The notes beneath the pieces were generated by a model that had not been told where the DNA came from, did not search any database, and saw only the letters and a list, made by a program, of their open reading frames with translations. A program made the position numbers and the translations under genes. Below, piece by piece: positions 25,900-35,986 of a DNA stretch of 64,000 nt. Numbering within the stretch: the stretch's first letter is position 1; each line of letters starts with the position of its first letter. This DNA comes from Chitinophagaceae bacterium (lineage in GTDB: Bacteria; Bacteroidota; Bacteroidia; Chitinophagales; UBA10324). The stretch is from the NCBI GenBank assembly GCA_016717285.1, contig JADKFU010000005.1:604501-668500 (forward strand), given 5' to 3'.

Positions 25900-28020
25900 A
25901 TGCCTAAAAGTGCTGTAATTAGATTACTGTTTTTGTTTTTATTGCTGACGGCTTTTTCGTTTAGCATATCTGCCCAATATGCCAATCCGAATGTAGAGTG
26001 GAGTTTCGATACCAAAAAGATCAAATCAGACGAGTTCGATCTCCTTATAAAAGCTAAAATTGGCGCTGGTTATCATTTATATAGCCAGTTTATTGGTGAA
26101 GGCGGTCCTATACCATCATCATTTACATTTGAAAACTCAAAGGACTATAAGCGCATTGGAATCGTAAAAGAAGTTGGCAACCGTAAAGAAGCGATCGAGC
26201 CGTTGTTTGATGATATGAAATTGATATGGTATGAAGAGTATGTGACATTTTCCCAGAGAGTGAAGATCAATGCTTCAGATGTTTTCGTAAATGGGATGGT
26301 CAGTTTTATGACATGCAATGATCGATCCTGCGATCCACCCAGCGATCAGAAGTTTGAGTTTAAATTAACGGGTACACCGGCTATTGATACTGTTGGTGCA
26401 GCGATGAAGCAAATTGATGATCGTGCTTCAGTTGGAACCATAAGTAAGGATTCAATTCCCGATACAACTTCCGTTGGAGCAATTTCTTCTGTGGGTGTTA
26501 TCGATTCAACGATGGCAACTGCTCAGGTCAATACTGAAGCTGATGAAGATGACGTGAGAAGGATGAGTTACTGGCAAACATTTCTGGCAGGATTTGGCTA
26601 TGGACTTATTGCTTTGCTGATGCCATGTGTCTGGCCCGTTATTCCTCTCACCATTAGTTTTTTTCTGAAACAAAATAAAAGCAAGCAGCAGGGTCGTTTC
26701 AATGCATTTCTATATGGATTTTTCATCATTGTAATTTTTGTGTTGCTGGGCATCCTCGTTTCATTATTTACCAATGAACAAAAGCTCAATGAATTATCTA
26801 CCGGCTGGTTTTTCAACCTTTTGTTTTTTGTGCTTTTTTTTCTTTTTGGCTTATCATTTTTAGGCGTTTTCGAAATCCGTGTTCCTTCGAGCTGGATCAA
26901 TAAATCTGAATCTTTGTCTGACAGAGGTGGTCTGATCGGTATCTTTTTCATGGCCTTTTCACTGGTACTGGTGTCATTTTCCTGCACCCTGCCCTTCGTA
27001 GCTAACCTTATTTCTATTGTTTCCAGAGATGGAGAATTTGTGAAACCATTGATTGGATTTTCAGCTTTTGGACTGGCACTTGGACTGCCCTTTGGTTTGT
27101 TTGCCTGGTTTCCATCAGGATTAAAAAAACTCCCCAAATCAGGCGGTTGGATGAACACTATCAAGGTATCTTTTGGATTTATAGAACTCGCCCTTAGTTT
27201 TATCTATCTTTCCAAAGTTGATATGGCTTATCATTGGAACTTCCTTTCCCGTGATATATTTTTATCAATCTGGATTATCATTTTCCTTGTGTTAGGATTG
27301 TATCTCCTAGGTAAAATCCGGCTGGCACTTGATGGAGATTCGTCTCATATTTCCGTACCTAGATTACTGTTTGCCCTCGTGAGTCTTGCTTTTGCTATTT
27401 ATATGGTTCCGGGATTGTGGGGCGCACCGCTTAAACCTTTAAGTGGATTTCTTCCTGTTTATTCTGAATTTACCCTTGAGGCAAATGTGCACAATCAACC
27501 GTACCAGGAAAATAGTAGTGAGCTTCCGGTAGCTAAAAAATACGGGTCACTCTTTGAATCGCCCCTGGGCCTTGACTTGTATTTTGAATATGATGAGGCA
27601 TTGGCCAAAGCCAAAGAATTGAAGAAACCATTATTCGTCGATTTCACCGGTTGGGGTTGTGTTAATTGCAGGAAGATGGAAAAGTCAGTTTGGCCTGATC
27701 CGGAAGTGCTGAAAAGATTAAGAAACGAATATGTGATGGTCTCTTTATATGTGGATGATAAGTTTGAACTACCCAAAGACCAACAATACTTCTCCAAAGC
27801 GCTTGACAAACAAATCATTACCTTGGGCGACCGAAATTTTGATATTCAATATTCTAATTATGGAATAGGAGCACAACCTTATTATGTTTTACTTGATAAT
27901 GAAGGAAAATTGCTCACTCCACCCAGAGCTTATACGGCTGATATAAGCACTTATGTCAGGTTTTTGGATGAAGGGATAAGCAAATTTAAAGCGCGTAACA
28001 TGTTATTATCTTCCAAATAG
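25900..28020 (+). CDS. DsbD-like thiol:disulfide interchange protein
   Basis: This inner-membrane protein passes reducing power from cytosolic thioredoxin to the periplasm. The 706-residue product has a signal peptide (cut after SAQ, residue 26), an N-terminal DsbD-alpha-like domain with Cys139/Cys144 (CNDRSC), eight membrane helices between about 225 and 510 with Cys243 (MPCVWP) and Cys362 (SCTLP), and a C-terminal thioredoxin domain with GWGCVNCRKME (Cys587/Cys590). All three cysteine pairs needed for relay are present. It appears monocistronic. Confidence 0.95.
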   Translation: MPKSAVIRLLFLFLLLTAFSFSISAQYANPNVEWSFDTKKIKSDEFDLLIKAKIGAGYHLYSQFIGEGGPIPSSFTFENSKDYKRIGIVKEVGNRKEAIEPLFDDMKLIWYEEYVTFSQRVKINASDVFVNGMVSFMTCNDRSCDPPSDQKFEFKLTGTPAIDTVGAAMKQIDDRASVGTISKDSIPDTTSVGAISSVGVIDSTMATAQVNTEADEDDVRRMSYWQTFLAGFGYGLIALLMPCVWPVIPLTISFFLKQNKSKQQGRFNAFLYGFFIIVIFVLLGILVSLFTNEQKLNELSTGWFFNLLFFVLFFLFGLSFLGVFEIRVPSSWINKSESLSDRGGLIGIFFMAFSLVLVSFSCTLPFVANLISIVSRDGEFVKPLIGFSAFGLALGLPFGLFAWFPSGLKKLPKSGGWMNTIKVSFGFIELALSFIYLSKVDMAYHWNFLSRDIFLSIWIIIFLVLGLYLLGKIRLALDGDSSHISVPRLLFALVSLAFAIYMVPGLWGAPLKPLSGFLPVYSEFTLEANVHNQPYQENSSELPVAKKYGSLFESPLGLDLYFEYDEALAKAKELKKPLFVDFTGWGCVNCRKMEKSVWPDPEVLKRLRNEYVMVSLYVDDKFELPKDQQYFSKALDKQIITLGDRNFDIQYSNYGIGAQPYYVLLDNEGKLLTPPRAYTADISTYVRFLDEGISKFKARNMLLSSK

Positions 28021-28265
28021 CAGGCAAGAATTTCTGTGTAGTCTCCTTATGTACTGCCATCTTTTGTAGAAGATCAGGCCTTCGATAAAAAACAAACAAC
28101 TCCTTACAACCTTTATTTCTATGGTTTCGTCTATCAGAAGATTTGGTTCGTCCGGATCAACACTTTCACGAAGGATTGTTCATAATGTTAAATGCCGCAT
28201 TCTTTTCTGAGAGTATTTTACATACATTTACCACCATCTTTTTTCATTCACCAAACTAAAATCCT

Positions 28266-31200
28266 ATGACAAAAGCTATCCGCTTACTGCTTGCGATGCT
28301 TGTTCTAGTACTCACATGGCAAGCTTCTTTTGCACAGAACCGGTTGATTACCGGAACTGTCAAAGACAATAACGGGGAAGCAATCATTGGCTCATCTGTC
28401 CTCGTGAAGGGATCTACAACAGGTACCTACACTGATGTCGATGGCAATTATTCGCTGTCCGTTCCATCCAATGCAACTACCCTGGTATTTAAATACCTCG
28501 GTTACAAATCGAAAGAAGTGCCTATCAGCGCTACCAATGTGGTGAATATCGAACTTGAAGAAGATGTTCTCGGCTTGGAAGAAGTAGTAGTAACCGCTGT
28601 GGGTATTTCTGCTGAAAAGAAGTCACTTGGTTATTCTGTTCAGGATGTTTCCGGTGATAAATTAACAGCAGCCGGCGCAAACAATACCTTATCAGCTTTG
28701 TCTGGTAAAGTAGCTGGTCTTCAGGTAATTAACTCCTCCGGAGCTCCAGGCAGTTCGGTTTTCCTGCAACTTCGCGGAGCTACTTCCATTACAGGTGACA
28801 ACTCACCGCTTTTTGTAATTGATGGTATTCCGGTTGATAACTCCTATAATGCATCGGGCAGTCCTGATAACGAAGGAGCGCTCATTAATAATAATTTGCT
28901 GGAAAGTGTAAACAATTCCAACAGGGCAATTGACGTAAATCCAGACGATATTGCTTCTATAACAGTTCTCAAGGGTCCTGCTGCCGCGGCGTTATATGGA
29001 TTACGGGCATCAAATGGTGCAATAATTATTACCACGAAAAGAGGTGGAGCAGAAGGAGCCGGAAAGGGTATGCATGCTTCTTTTAGCAGCACATACACTG
29101 TAGAAGAGGTGAATAAATTACCTGAAATGCAGGACAAATATATCAAAGGGTCTGGCGGTACTATCGCTAAATACGGTTCTACTGCTTCCGGTTCATGGGG
29201 CGCTTTAGCCGATACACTTTTCTGGGATCCAACACAGGTAACTCCTTATAATCAATATGGTGAACTGATTGGCCAATCGGCAGCAGCAAATAACTCTGCG
29301 GCAATTCCCTTCACACCCTATAATAACGAAGACCAGTTCTTTAGAACCGGTAATACCATGGAAAACAATCTTTCACTTTCCGGTGGTGGCGACAAGGGTG
29401 GATTCAGAGTTTCTTTTGGAAGTCTTAACCAGAAAGGTGTTGTTCCTTTATCTGATTTTCAACGCTACAGCGGAACCTTGTCTGGTGAAATGAAGATATC
29501 CGAGAAATTTTCAACAGCCGGTTCAATTACCTATGTAAAATCAGGTGGAAACCGGGTGCAACAGGGTTCGAACCTTTCTGGTCTTATGCTGGATCTGCTT
29601 CGTACTCCTATTTCTTTTGATAATTCGAATGGTTCTGATGACCCCACAGAAGCATCTGCCTATGTTCTTGATGATGGGTCACAACGGAACTATCGTGCGG
29701 GAGTAGGTTATGACAATCCTTACTGGACTATCAATCAGAATCCTTTTCAGGATGATGTTAACCGCATGTACGGATATGGTGAAGTTGGATGGTCTCCCTG
29801 GACCTGGTTGAAATTTACAGAAAGAGTGGGTGTTGACTTCTATTCAGATCGCCGCAACCAGATTTTCGCAATTAATTCACGTGCTACGCCTGATGGACAG
29901 ATCTTTGAACGCGACTATACTTACCGCCAGATTAATAATGATCTGTTGGGTACTGCTTCAAAACAATTCTCTGATAAATTCAGCGGTTCTTTGACATTGG
30001 GTTTCAATGCACTCAGTCAAAGTAAACAGGATATTTACGTACAGGGAGATAATCTTGTGATTCCTGATTTCTATAACTTCTCTAATGCTGCAAACGTGCT
30101 CACCCGCGAATATGAGTCTCATTACAGGATTTATGGATTTTATGGTTCATTGGATCTTAGTTTTGCAAATAGCCTTTACCTTACACTTACTGGCAGAAAT
30201 GACCATTCGTCTACTCTTCCTGCTGAAAACAATTCATTCTTCTATCCTTCTGCATCACTTTCCTGGGTATTTACAGAAGCGCTGGGACTTAGCAATAACA
30301 AAGTTTTCCCTTATGGAAAACTTCGTTTGTCTGTTGCACAGGTTGGACATGATGCTCCTTTGTATGCACTTGAAAATTACTACGCTCAAACGACTGCCAG
30401 CGATGGATGGACTTCCGGTATTGCTTTTCCTTTGCCTGATGCAAATGGTAATGCAACTACTGCATATTCTAATTCAGCAACGCTTGGAAATCCGGGTTTG
30501 AAACCTGAAAAAGTAACTTCCTTTGAAGTAGGTGCTGACCTTCGTTTTATCAATAACAGAATAGGTCTTGATGTTACCTACTACCAGTCAAAATCTGTTG
30601 ATCAGATCATTCCTGCTCCTATCGCCGGTTCTACTGGCTACCAGCAGCAATATCTTAACTCAGGTTCTATTGAAAATAAAGGATTTGAAGTAGCCCTGAA
30701 CATCACAGCTATCAAGACTAAGGATTGGAAATGGGATATTGGCGCTAACTGGAGCACTAACAAGAGTGAAGTGCTGGAACTAGCTAACGGCGTTAATGAA
30801 TTGTTTCTTGGCGGATTTGAAGGTTCAGCCGTTTATGCAATTGTTGGAGAACAGTACGGTTCTATATATGGAAGTCGTTGGTTGAGGGATGATAATGGTA
30901 ACATCGTGATTGATGATGTTCAATTCCTGTCTGATGGAAGCGAGAATCCTACTTACGGCTATCCGATTCAGGATGCACAGGTTGGTGTTATTGGTGATGT
31001 GAATCCTGATTGGATCGCAGGCCTGAGCACTTCTCTTGCCTGGAAAGGTCTTTCTATTAGTGTGCTGATGGATGTTAGACAAGGTGGAGATCTCTGGAAT
31101 GGAACAAGAGGTGCACTTAATTTCTTTGGTAAAACCGTAGAAACTGAAAATCGTGGTGAAACGACTGTATTTGAAGGCGTTCTGTCTGATGGACAAACCA

Positions 31201-31529
31201 ATAATATTGAAGTGCCTTTAGATCAGAGTTGGTACCAGGGACTTGGTAGCGGTTTCGGCGGACCAACCGAGCAATTTATTGAAGATGGTTCTTACATCAA
31301 ATTGAGAGAATTAGCGTTAACATACACAATTGCTCCCAAGGTTTTGGAAAAAACACCAATTGCTTCAATCGACATCTCTTTGGTTGGTCGTAATCTTTGG
31401 TTATCGACTGACTACAAGGGCGTTGATCCTGAAACCAGTTTGACAGGTGCCAATCATAGCCAGGGAATGGATTATTTCAATATGCCGGGTGTAAGAAGTT
31501 TTGGACTTAATCTAAGACTTACCCTGTAA
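28266..31529 (+). CDS. SusC/RagA-family TonB-linked outer-membrane protein
   Basis: A TonB-dependent outer-membrane transporter that works with a SusD-type lipoprotein lid. The 1087-residue protein has a signal peptide (ends SFAQ), a carboxypeptidase-D-like regulatory domain (TGTVKDNNGEAIIGSSVLVKG, about 29-100), a TonB box/plug region (LEEVVVTAVG; LRGATSITGDNSPLFVIDG; ITVLKGPAAAALYGLRASNG) and a large beta-barrel ending FGLNLRLTL. No degrading enzyme, sensor or anti-sigma gene is adjacent, so the substrate cannot be guessed. susD follows 32 bp later. Confidence 0.97.
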   Translation: MTKAIRLLLAMLVLVLTWQASFAQNRLITGTVKDNNGEAIIGSSVLVKGSTTGTYTDVDGNYSLSVPSNATTLVFKYLGYKSKEVPISATNVVNIELEEDVLGLEEVVVTAVGISAEKKSLGYSVQDVSGDKLTAAGANNTLSALSGKVAGLQVINSSGAPGSSVFLQLRGATSITGDNSPLFVIDGIPVDNSYNASGSPDNEGALINNNLLESVNNSNRAIDVNPDDIASITVLKGPAAAALYGLRASNGAIIITTKRGGAEGAGKGMHASFSSTYTVEEVNKLPEMQDKYIKGSGGTIAKYGSTASGSWGALADTLFWDPTQVTPYNQYGELIGQSAAANNSAAIPFTPYNNEDQFFRTGNTMENNLSLSGGGDKGGFRVSFGSLNQKGVVPLSDFQRYSGTLSGEMKISEKFSTAGSITYVKSGGNRVQQGSNLSGLMLDLLRTPISFDNSNGSDDPTEASAYVLDDGSQRNYRAGVGYDNPYWTINQNPFQDDVNRMYGYGEVGWSPWTWLKFTERVGVDFYSDRRNQIFAINSRATPDGQIFERDYTYRQINNDLLGTASKQFSDKFSGSLTLGFNALSQSKQDIYVQGDNLVIPDFYNFSNAANVLTREYESHYRIYGFYGSLDLSFANSLYLTLTGRNDHSSTLPAENNSFFYPSASLSWVFTEALGLSNNKVFPYGKLRLSVAQVGHDAPLYALENYYAQTTASDGWTSGIAFPLPDANGNATTAYSNSATLGNPGLKPEKVTSFEVGADLRFINNRIGLDVTYYQSKSVDQIIPAPIAGSTGYQQQYLNSGSIENKGFEVALNITAIKTKDWKWDIGANWSTNKSEVLELANGVNELFLGGFEGSAVYAIVGEQYGSIYGSRWLRDDNGNIVIDDVQFLSDGSENPTYGYPIQDAQVGVIGDVNPDWIAGLSTSLAWKGLSISVLMDVRQGGDLWNGTRGALNFFGKTVETENRGETTVFEGVLSDGQTNNIEVPLDQSWYQGLGSGFGGPTEQFIEDGSYIKLRELALTYTIAPKVLEKTPIASIDISLVGRNLWLSTDYKGVDPETSLTGANHSQGMDYFNMPGVRSFGLNLRLTL

Positions 31530-31561
31530 TCGCTCTTTTTTTCATCTTAAATTTCTTAACA

Positions 31562-32917
31562 ATGAGATACAACAAAATTTTTATAATCCTTCTGATGACA
31601 ACAATGATTGTTGTTTCAGAATCCTGCAGAAAAGGGTTTTTGGAGGGTGTAAATGACAACCCGAATTCTCCTACCAGTGTAATACCGAGAGTGCTGTTAC
31701 CTGGGGCTGAAGGCAACCTTGCCTATGTTCAGGGTGGGGACATTTCGAGATTCACCAGTATTATGACGCAATACATCACAGGAGCATCACGCCAATTTGT
31801 TGCTTATAATCAGTATACTTTTTCAGAGGAAGATTTTAACAATGCCTGGAACAACATCTATGCAGCTACCATGTCTAATTTCCATTCAATAATGGTAATT
31901 AATGCCGAGGAAGGAAATGCCGGACATTATGATGCTTATGATGGTGTAGCGCGTATCCTGATGGCTTACTCACTTGGAATGACGACTGATGTTTGGGGCG
32001 ATATTCCATACACTGAAGCATTCCAGGGTAACGAAAACCTGACGCCAGCCTACGATAGTCAGGAGAGTATTTATGCTTCCATTCAACAACTGCTTGATGA
32101 AGGGATAAGCATCCTTGGCAATGGTGATTTGTTGGGTGATGATGTGGAAGCTCCGGGATCTGACGATTTTATTTACAATGGAGATCTTGATGCATGGACT
32201 TCTTTTGCACATGCATTGAAGGCACGTTATTATATCCATCTTACCAAGAAGGATCCGAATGCCGCTGCCAATGCATTAGCAGAAATTAACGCTGGTGGTG
32301 CTATCGCAGACGCGCTCTATCCTTTCACTTCAGCAGGCCCCGGCCCCGCTTTTCAGTACATCGAACAACGTGATGATATTGTCTATGATGGCGCCTGCCT
32401 GCAACAGATGACTGCGAAGAATGATCCGCGTTATCAGGTTTACATCGATGTAAACGGTGATTATTGGGGTCCTGGTTACCTGGGTCCTTTCTTTTCTGCC
32501 GATAATTCACCAGTAGTATTGATGGCTGAATTTGAGCGTAAGTTCATTGAAGCAGAAGCGCTGGTACGTACAGGTGGTGATGGTCAAACTGCTTTTACAG
32601 AGGCAATTCAGAGCAGTATGGATTTCTACGGCGTTGCTGCAGAAGATGCTGCTGCATACATTGCTGCAAACGGAACCTTATCAGGTGACATGAATTCGAT
32701 GATTGCACAGATTATTTATGAAAAATGGGTGGCCAATTTTCTACATCCTGAATCATGGGTGGATTTGCGCAGAACGGGTTTCCCTGTTCTTACTCCCAAT
32801 GCAGGCGGAACTATTCCCACAAGGTTTATTTATCCGACCAACGAAAGGTTGTATAACAGCAGCATTCCAGACAAGAACTCTACAATGTATTCACCTGAAT
32901 TGTGGTGGAATCAATAA
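31562..32917 (+). CDS. SusD/RagB-like nutrient-binding lipoprotein
   Basis: This surface lipoprotein caps its SusC partner and binds the nutrient. The 451-residue protein has a lipoprotein signal with Cys22 in VSESC, then FLEGVNDNPNSPTSV, the opening of the SusD-like_2 subfamily, and TPR-like helices (FAHALKARYYIHLTKKDP; FIEAEALVRTGG). The end, TMYSPELWWNQ, is typical of the subfamily. A hairpin terminator follows 24 bp after the stop, so this is a two-gene operon. Confidence 0.96.
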   Translation: MRYNKIFIILLMTTMIVVSESCRKGFLEGVNDNPNSPTSVIPRVLLPGAEGNLAYVQGGDISRFTSIMTQYITGASRQFVAYNQYTFSEEDFNNAWNNIYAATMSNFHSIMVINAEEGNAGHYDAYDGVARILMAYSLGMTTDVWGDIPYTEAFQGNENLTPAYDSQESIYASIQQLLDEGISILGNGDLLGDDVEAPGSDDFIYNGDLDAWTSFAHALKARYYIHLTKKDPNAAANALAEINAGGAIADALYPFTSAGPGPAFQYIEQRDDIVYDGACLQQMTAKNDPRYQVYIDVNGDYWGPGYLGPFFSADNSPVVLMAEFERKFIEAEALVRTGGDGQTAFTEAIQSSMDFYGVAAEDAAAYIAANGTLSGDMNSMIAQIIYEKWVANFLHPESWVDLRRTGFPVLTPNAGGTIPTRFIYPTNERLYNSSIPDKNSTMYSPELWWNQ

Positions 32918-32937
32918 TAGAGGATTAATTAAAATGG

Positions 32938-32975
32938 CAAAAAAAACCTGCTTGTATCCAGGCAGGTTTTTTTTG
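32938..32975 (+). terminator. Rho-independent terminator after the SusCD pair
   Basis: An 11-bp stem, AAAAAACCTGC pairing with GCAGGTTTTTT, encloses a 10-base loop and is followed by more T residues. It lies just after the SusD-like stop codon. Confidence 0.85.
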
Positions 32976-33170
32976 TTTTTATTAAGCCCGCATTTCAATT
33001 CAAGATTTAAATAGGCTTATCCTGAGGTAGAAATGCTAATGGTATGCGAAACATTTCACTTATTTACATCTTACGAAAGCCGATGGCGACTCTCGGTTGA
33101 AGCAAATCGGGATTTTTTCAAAGCAGAATCCGGGTTGATTCATACATAAAATGAGATAATTGTTCTTCCG

Positions 33171-33896
33171 ATGAATCTTACAATTGATTTTGGCAATACA
33201 CTCGTCAAAGTGGCGGTATTTGAAATGGGCGATATGGTTCACATTGAATCACATGCGAATTTTACAATTAAGAAACTACAGGCAGTTCTCAAGAAATTCC
33301 CTGTCTCGGGTGCAATTGTCTCATCCGTTGTTAACGACTCAGGACCTGTTGAATCATTTCTCAGAAAATCTTATCACTATGTAAAGTTGAGCCCATCCAC
33401 ATCACTACCGATAAAAAATCAATATGAAACACCCGGAACGCTCGGCATGGACAGATTGGCCGGCATGGCCGGTGCGAACTCTATGTTGTCTGGTAAAAAT
33501 GTGCTGGTGATTAACGCCGGCACCTGTATCACCTACGATGTAATAACTTCTCAGGCTACCTACTTCGGAGGCAATATCACACCAGGATTGGAAATGAGGT
33601 TGAAGGCATTAAATACTTTTACAGACAGGTTGCCGTTGGTGCGAAAGCAATTTTCAAATGAATTGTTTGGGAGAAGTACCTCGTCCTCCATTTTAACCGG
33701 AGTGGTACAAGGTTCTTATTTTGAAATGATGGGATTTATAGCCACTTACAAGAAGACTTACAGAGGTCTCAAGGTGTTGCTAACCGGAGGGGATGCACCA
33801 ATTTTTGAAACGATGTCTAAAAGTAAGATATTTGCCGTCCCTAATCTGGTACTATATGGACTTAATAAAATTCTTGCCCTGAATGAGCCTAATTAA
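33171..33896 (+). CDS. coaX: Type III pantothenate kinase
   Basis: CoaX phosphorylates pantothenate, the first step of coenzyme A synthesis. The 241-residue protein has the ASKHA phosphate loop DFGNT (Asp6-Thr10), the GTLGMDRLAGMAGA motif, NAGTCITYDV with the catalytic Asp, and GGNITPGLEMR. Length is normal. Its last 14 bp overlap the start of the next gene, so it opens a run of envelope genes (outer-membrane protein, lptC), an order common in Bacteroidota. Confidence 0.95.
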   Translation: MNLTIDFGNTLVKVAVFEMGDMVHIESHANFTIKKLQAVLKKFPVSGAIVSSVVNDSGPVESFLRKSYHYVKLSPSTSLPIKNQYETPGTLGMDRLAGMAGANSMLSGKNVLVINAGTCITYDVITSQATYFGGNITPGLEMRLKALNTFTDRLPLVRKQFSNELFGRSTSSSILTGVVQGSYFEMMGFIATYKKTYRGLKVLLTGGDAPIFETMSKSKIFAVPNLVLYGLNKILALNEPN

Positions 33897-35172
33897 GAAG
33901 CTGGTTCTTTCACTGTTGTTGGTCATTGTATGCCAGGATTTTTTGATGGGTCAGAACCTGCCTTATTCCAGATATGGTCTTGGAAATCTTTACGACCCGG
34001 AATTCACCAACCTGCGCGGATGGGGAGGATTATCAGCAGCTTTTCACAACCCATTTACCATCAACTTTGCCAACCCGGCTTCTTATAGCGACATTAAGCT
34101 TGCAACACTTGATGCAGCAGCATTTGTAAGCTTATTGAAATTATATACTGCCGATACTTCAGTATCATTCGGAGATGGCAGCGTAGCCAATCTCGCACTT
34201 GGTTTTCCTTTGATTAAAAATAAGGCAGGTGTCAGTATTGGAATCAGTCCATACAGCAGGGTCAGCTATTCTATTACACAGGAAAATGATAGTAGTGCGG
34301 AGTTTGGAAATTCATATAATCTCTTTCAAGGAGACGGAGGACTCTACAGGTTTTATGTAGGAGGTGGATATCGATACAAAAAATTATCGGTTGGCATTAA
34401 TGCATCTTACCTTTTTGGAACAATTGATTATACGGATATTCTGGCTTTCCCTGAATCGCTGAATGCTTTCAATACGCGTCGTCAGGAATTTAGAAGACTG
34501 GGTGATTTGCTTTTTGATGCAGGAGCTCAATACCGGATTTTATTTGGAAAGGAGAACCTCTATTTTCTTGATTTAGGCTTCACAGGAAATTTTCAAACAA
34601 ATATTCATGCACGGCGTGATTTAATATATGATCGTTTCACATATATAGATGATGCAGGTAATCCAATTAATACTGTTAATCCATTTGATACCATTTACAG
34701 CTCATTGAATGAAAAAGGAGAAGTAACACTTCCTGGAGCATTTTCAACCGGAGCAATTTTCTCGAAACAGTATCACTATTCAATTGGTGCCAATTTTAAG
34801 TATACCTTATGGAGTAATTATAAATCTTTTGGAGAGGGAGACCAGACTTCTGATACATGGAAATTGAGTTTTGGGGGCGAGGTTATTCCAGATTATAAAT
34901 CCTATCAGCAATACTGGAAGGTTATTTCTTATCGGGCTGGAATTTCGTATGGTCAGAACTACGTGGAGCTTAACCAGAACAAGCTGCGGCAATTTACAGT
35001 TTCCATGGGTGCCGGCTTGCCCTTGCGACGGTCGTTTTCACAGGTCTCTTTTTCCGCAGAATGGATACACATTGGATTTGTGGAAGATAATCCGCTGGCG
35101 GCCTCTTTTTTCAGATTTACTGCGGGCTTTACACTTAATGATAAGTGGTTCCAGAAGCGGAAGTTTGACTGA
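33883..35172 (+). CDS. Outer-membrane beta-barrel protein between coaX and lptC
   Basis: The 429-residue protein has a signal peptide (MSLIKKLVLSLLLVIVCQ, cut near MGQ) and a porin-like beta-rich body. The mature start, LPYSRYGLGNLYDPEF and then NPASYSD, resembles Bacteroidota barrels related to FadL/PorV. No specific substrate or function can be assigned. The ATG overlaps the end of coaX by 14 bp, and lptC follows 56 bp later; the position in an LPS/envelope cluster suggests an envelope role. Confidence 0.8.
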   Translation: MSLIKKLVLSLLLVIVCQDFLMGQNLPYSRYGLGNLYDPEFTNLRGWGGLSAAFHNPFTINFANPASYSDIKLATLDAAAFVSLLKLYTADTSVSFGDGSVANLALGFPLIKNKAGVSIGISPYSRVSYSITQENDSSAEFGNSYNLFQGDGGLYRFYVGGGYRYKKLSVGINASYLFGTIDYTDILAFPESLNAFNTRRQEFRRLGDLLFDAGAQYRILFGKENLYFLDLGFTGNFQTNIHARRDLIYDRFTYIDDAGNPINTVNPFDTIYSSLNEKGEVTLPGAFSTGAIFSKQYHYSIGANFKYTLWSNYKSFGEGDQTSDTWKLSFGGEVIPDYKSYQQYWKVISYRAGISYGQNYVELNQNKLRQFTVSMGAGLPLRRSFSQVSFSAEWIHIGFVEDNPLAASFFRFTAGFTLNDKWFQKRKFD

Positions 35173-35228
35173 CGTGATTGAATATGATTTTTTCCAATAA
35201 ATTTTCAGTGCGTTAATGTCAATTAGAT

Positions 35229-35792
35229 ATGCTCAGATGTTCATTGAATAAACTGATCGGCTATGTCTTAATAGCCTGCATACTGTGCTCTTGCGAGAAT
35301 GACATGGGAAAAGTGAATGCTTTAACCAACAGGTATGAAGCTTCATCAGAAACAGGAAAGGATATAGAAGTGCTCTACAGCGATTTGGGTCGAATAAAGT
35401 CAAAATTAACGGCGCCGACCATGTTGCGTTTTCGAACAAAAGAACCATACACAGAATTACCGGATGGTTTGAAGATTCTCTTTTTTAATGAAAATATGCA
35501 GACGGAAAGTCAACTTACTGCAGGTTATGGAATCTCGTATGAAAAATCAGATGAAATGAAGGTGCGCAATGATGTAGAAGCGGTAAGTGTAAAAGGTGAT
35601 AAACTAAATACGGAAGAGTTGGTCTGGAATCAAAAGACGCAGAAAATTTCATCGGATAAGGCAGTCACGATCACAACCAAAGATGAAATAATATTTGGTG
35701 ATGGCTTTGAATCAAACCAGGATTTAAGCAATTATAAAATAAAAAAAATAAGAGGAACCATCAGGTTAAAAGAAAGCTCTATTCCTCAGTAA
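35229..35792 (+). CDS. lptC: LPS export ABC transporter periplasmic protein LptC
   Basis: LptC is part of the periplasmic bridge that carries LPS from the inner membrane to the outer-membrane LptD/E. The 187-residue protein has a lipoprotein-type signal (CILCSC, Cys23), which fits Bacteroidota LptC, and an OstA-like beta-jellyroll with the segments VLYSDLGRIKSKLTAP and LNTEELVWNQKTQKISSDK, the latter very typical of the family. It lies between an outer-membrane protein gene and a PpiD-like isomerase. Confidence 0.93.
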   Translation: MLRCSLNKLIGYVLIACILCSCENDMGKVNALTNRYEASSETGKDIEVLYSDLGRIKSKLTAPTMLRFRTKEPYTELPDGLKILFFNENMQTESQLTAGYGISYEKSDEMKVRNDVEAVSVKGDKLNTEELVWNQKTQKISSDKAVTITTKDEIIFGDGFESNQDLSNYKIKKIRGTIRLKESSIPQ

Positions 35793-35986
35793 TAACAAGG
35801 TTGAATACCCTTCGCGAATCAAAATATTCATATTCTGCATCGGCCAATGAAATTTTTTAAGCAATGCACCGGGAGTAAGCAGCCAAATGTATCGATGTTT
35901 TCTATCGTGAAATGCTTTACGTTTCATTTGGATATTCGTTGTTAAACATGTTATTTTGCAGTCCTTTAAAAAAACGATTTTCAGGA

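Noticed and set aside
26598..27164. 188-codon minus-strand frame inside the DsbD-like gene
   Set aside because: Antisense shadow of a gene with all three conserved cysteine pairs.
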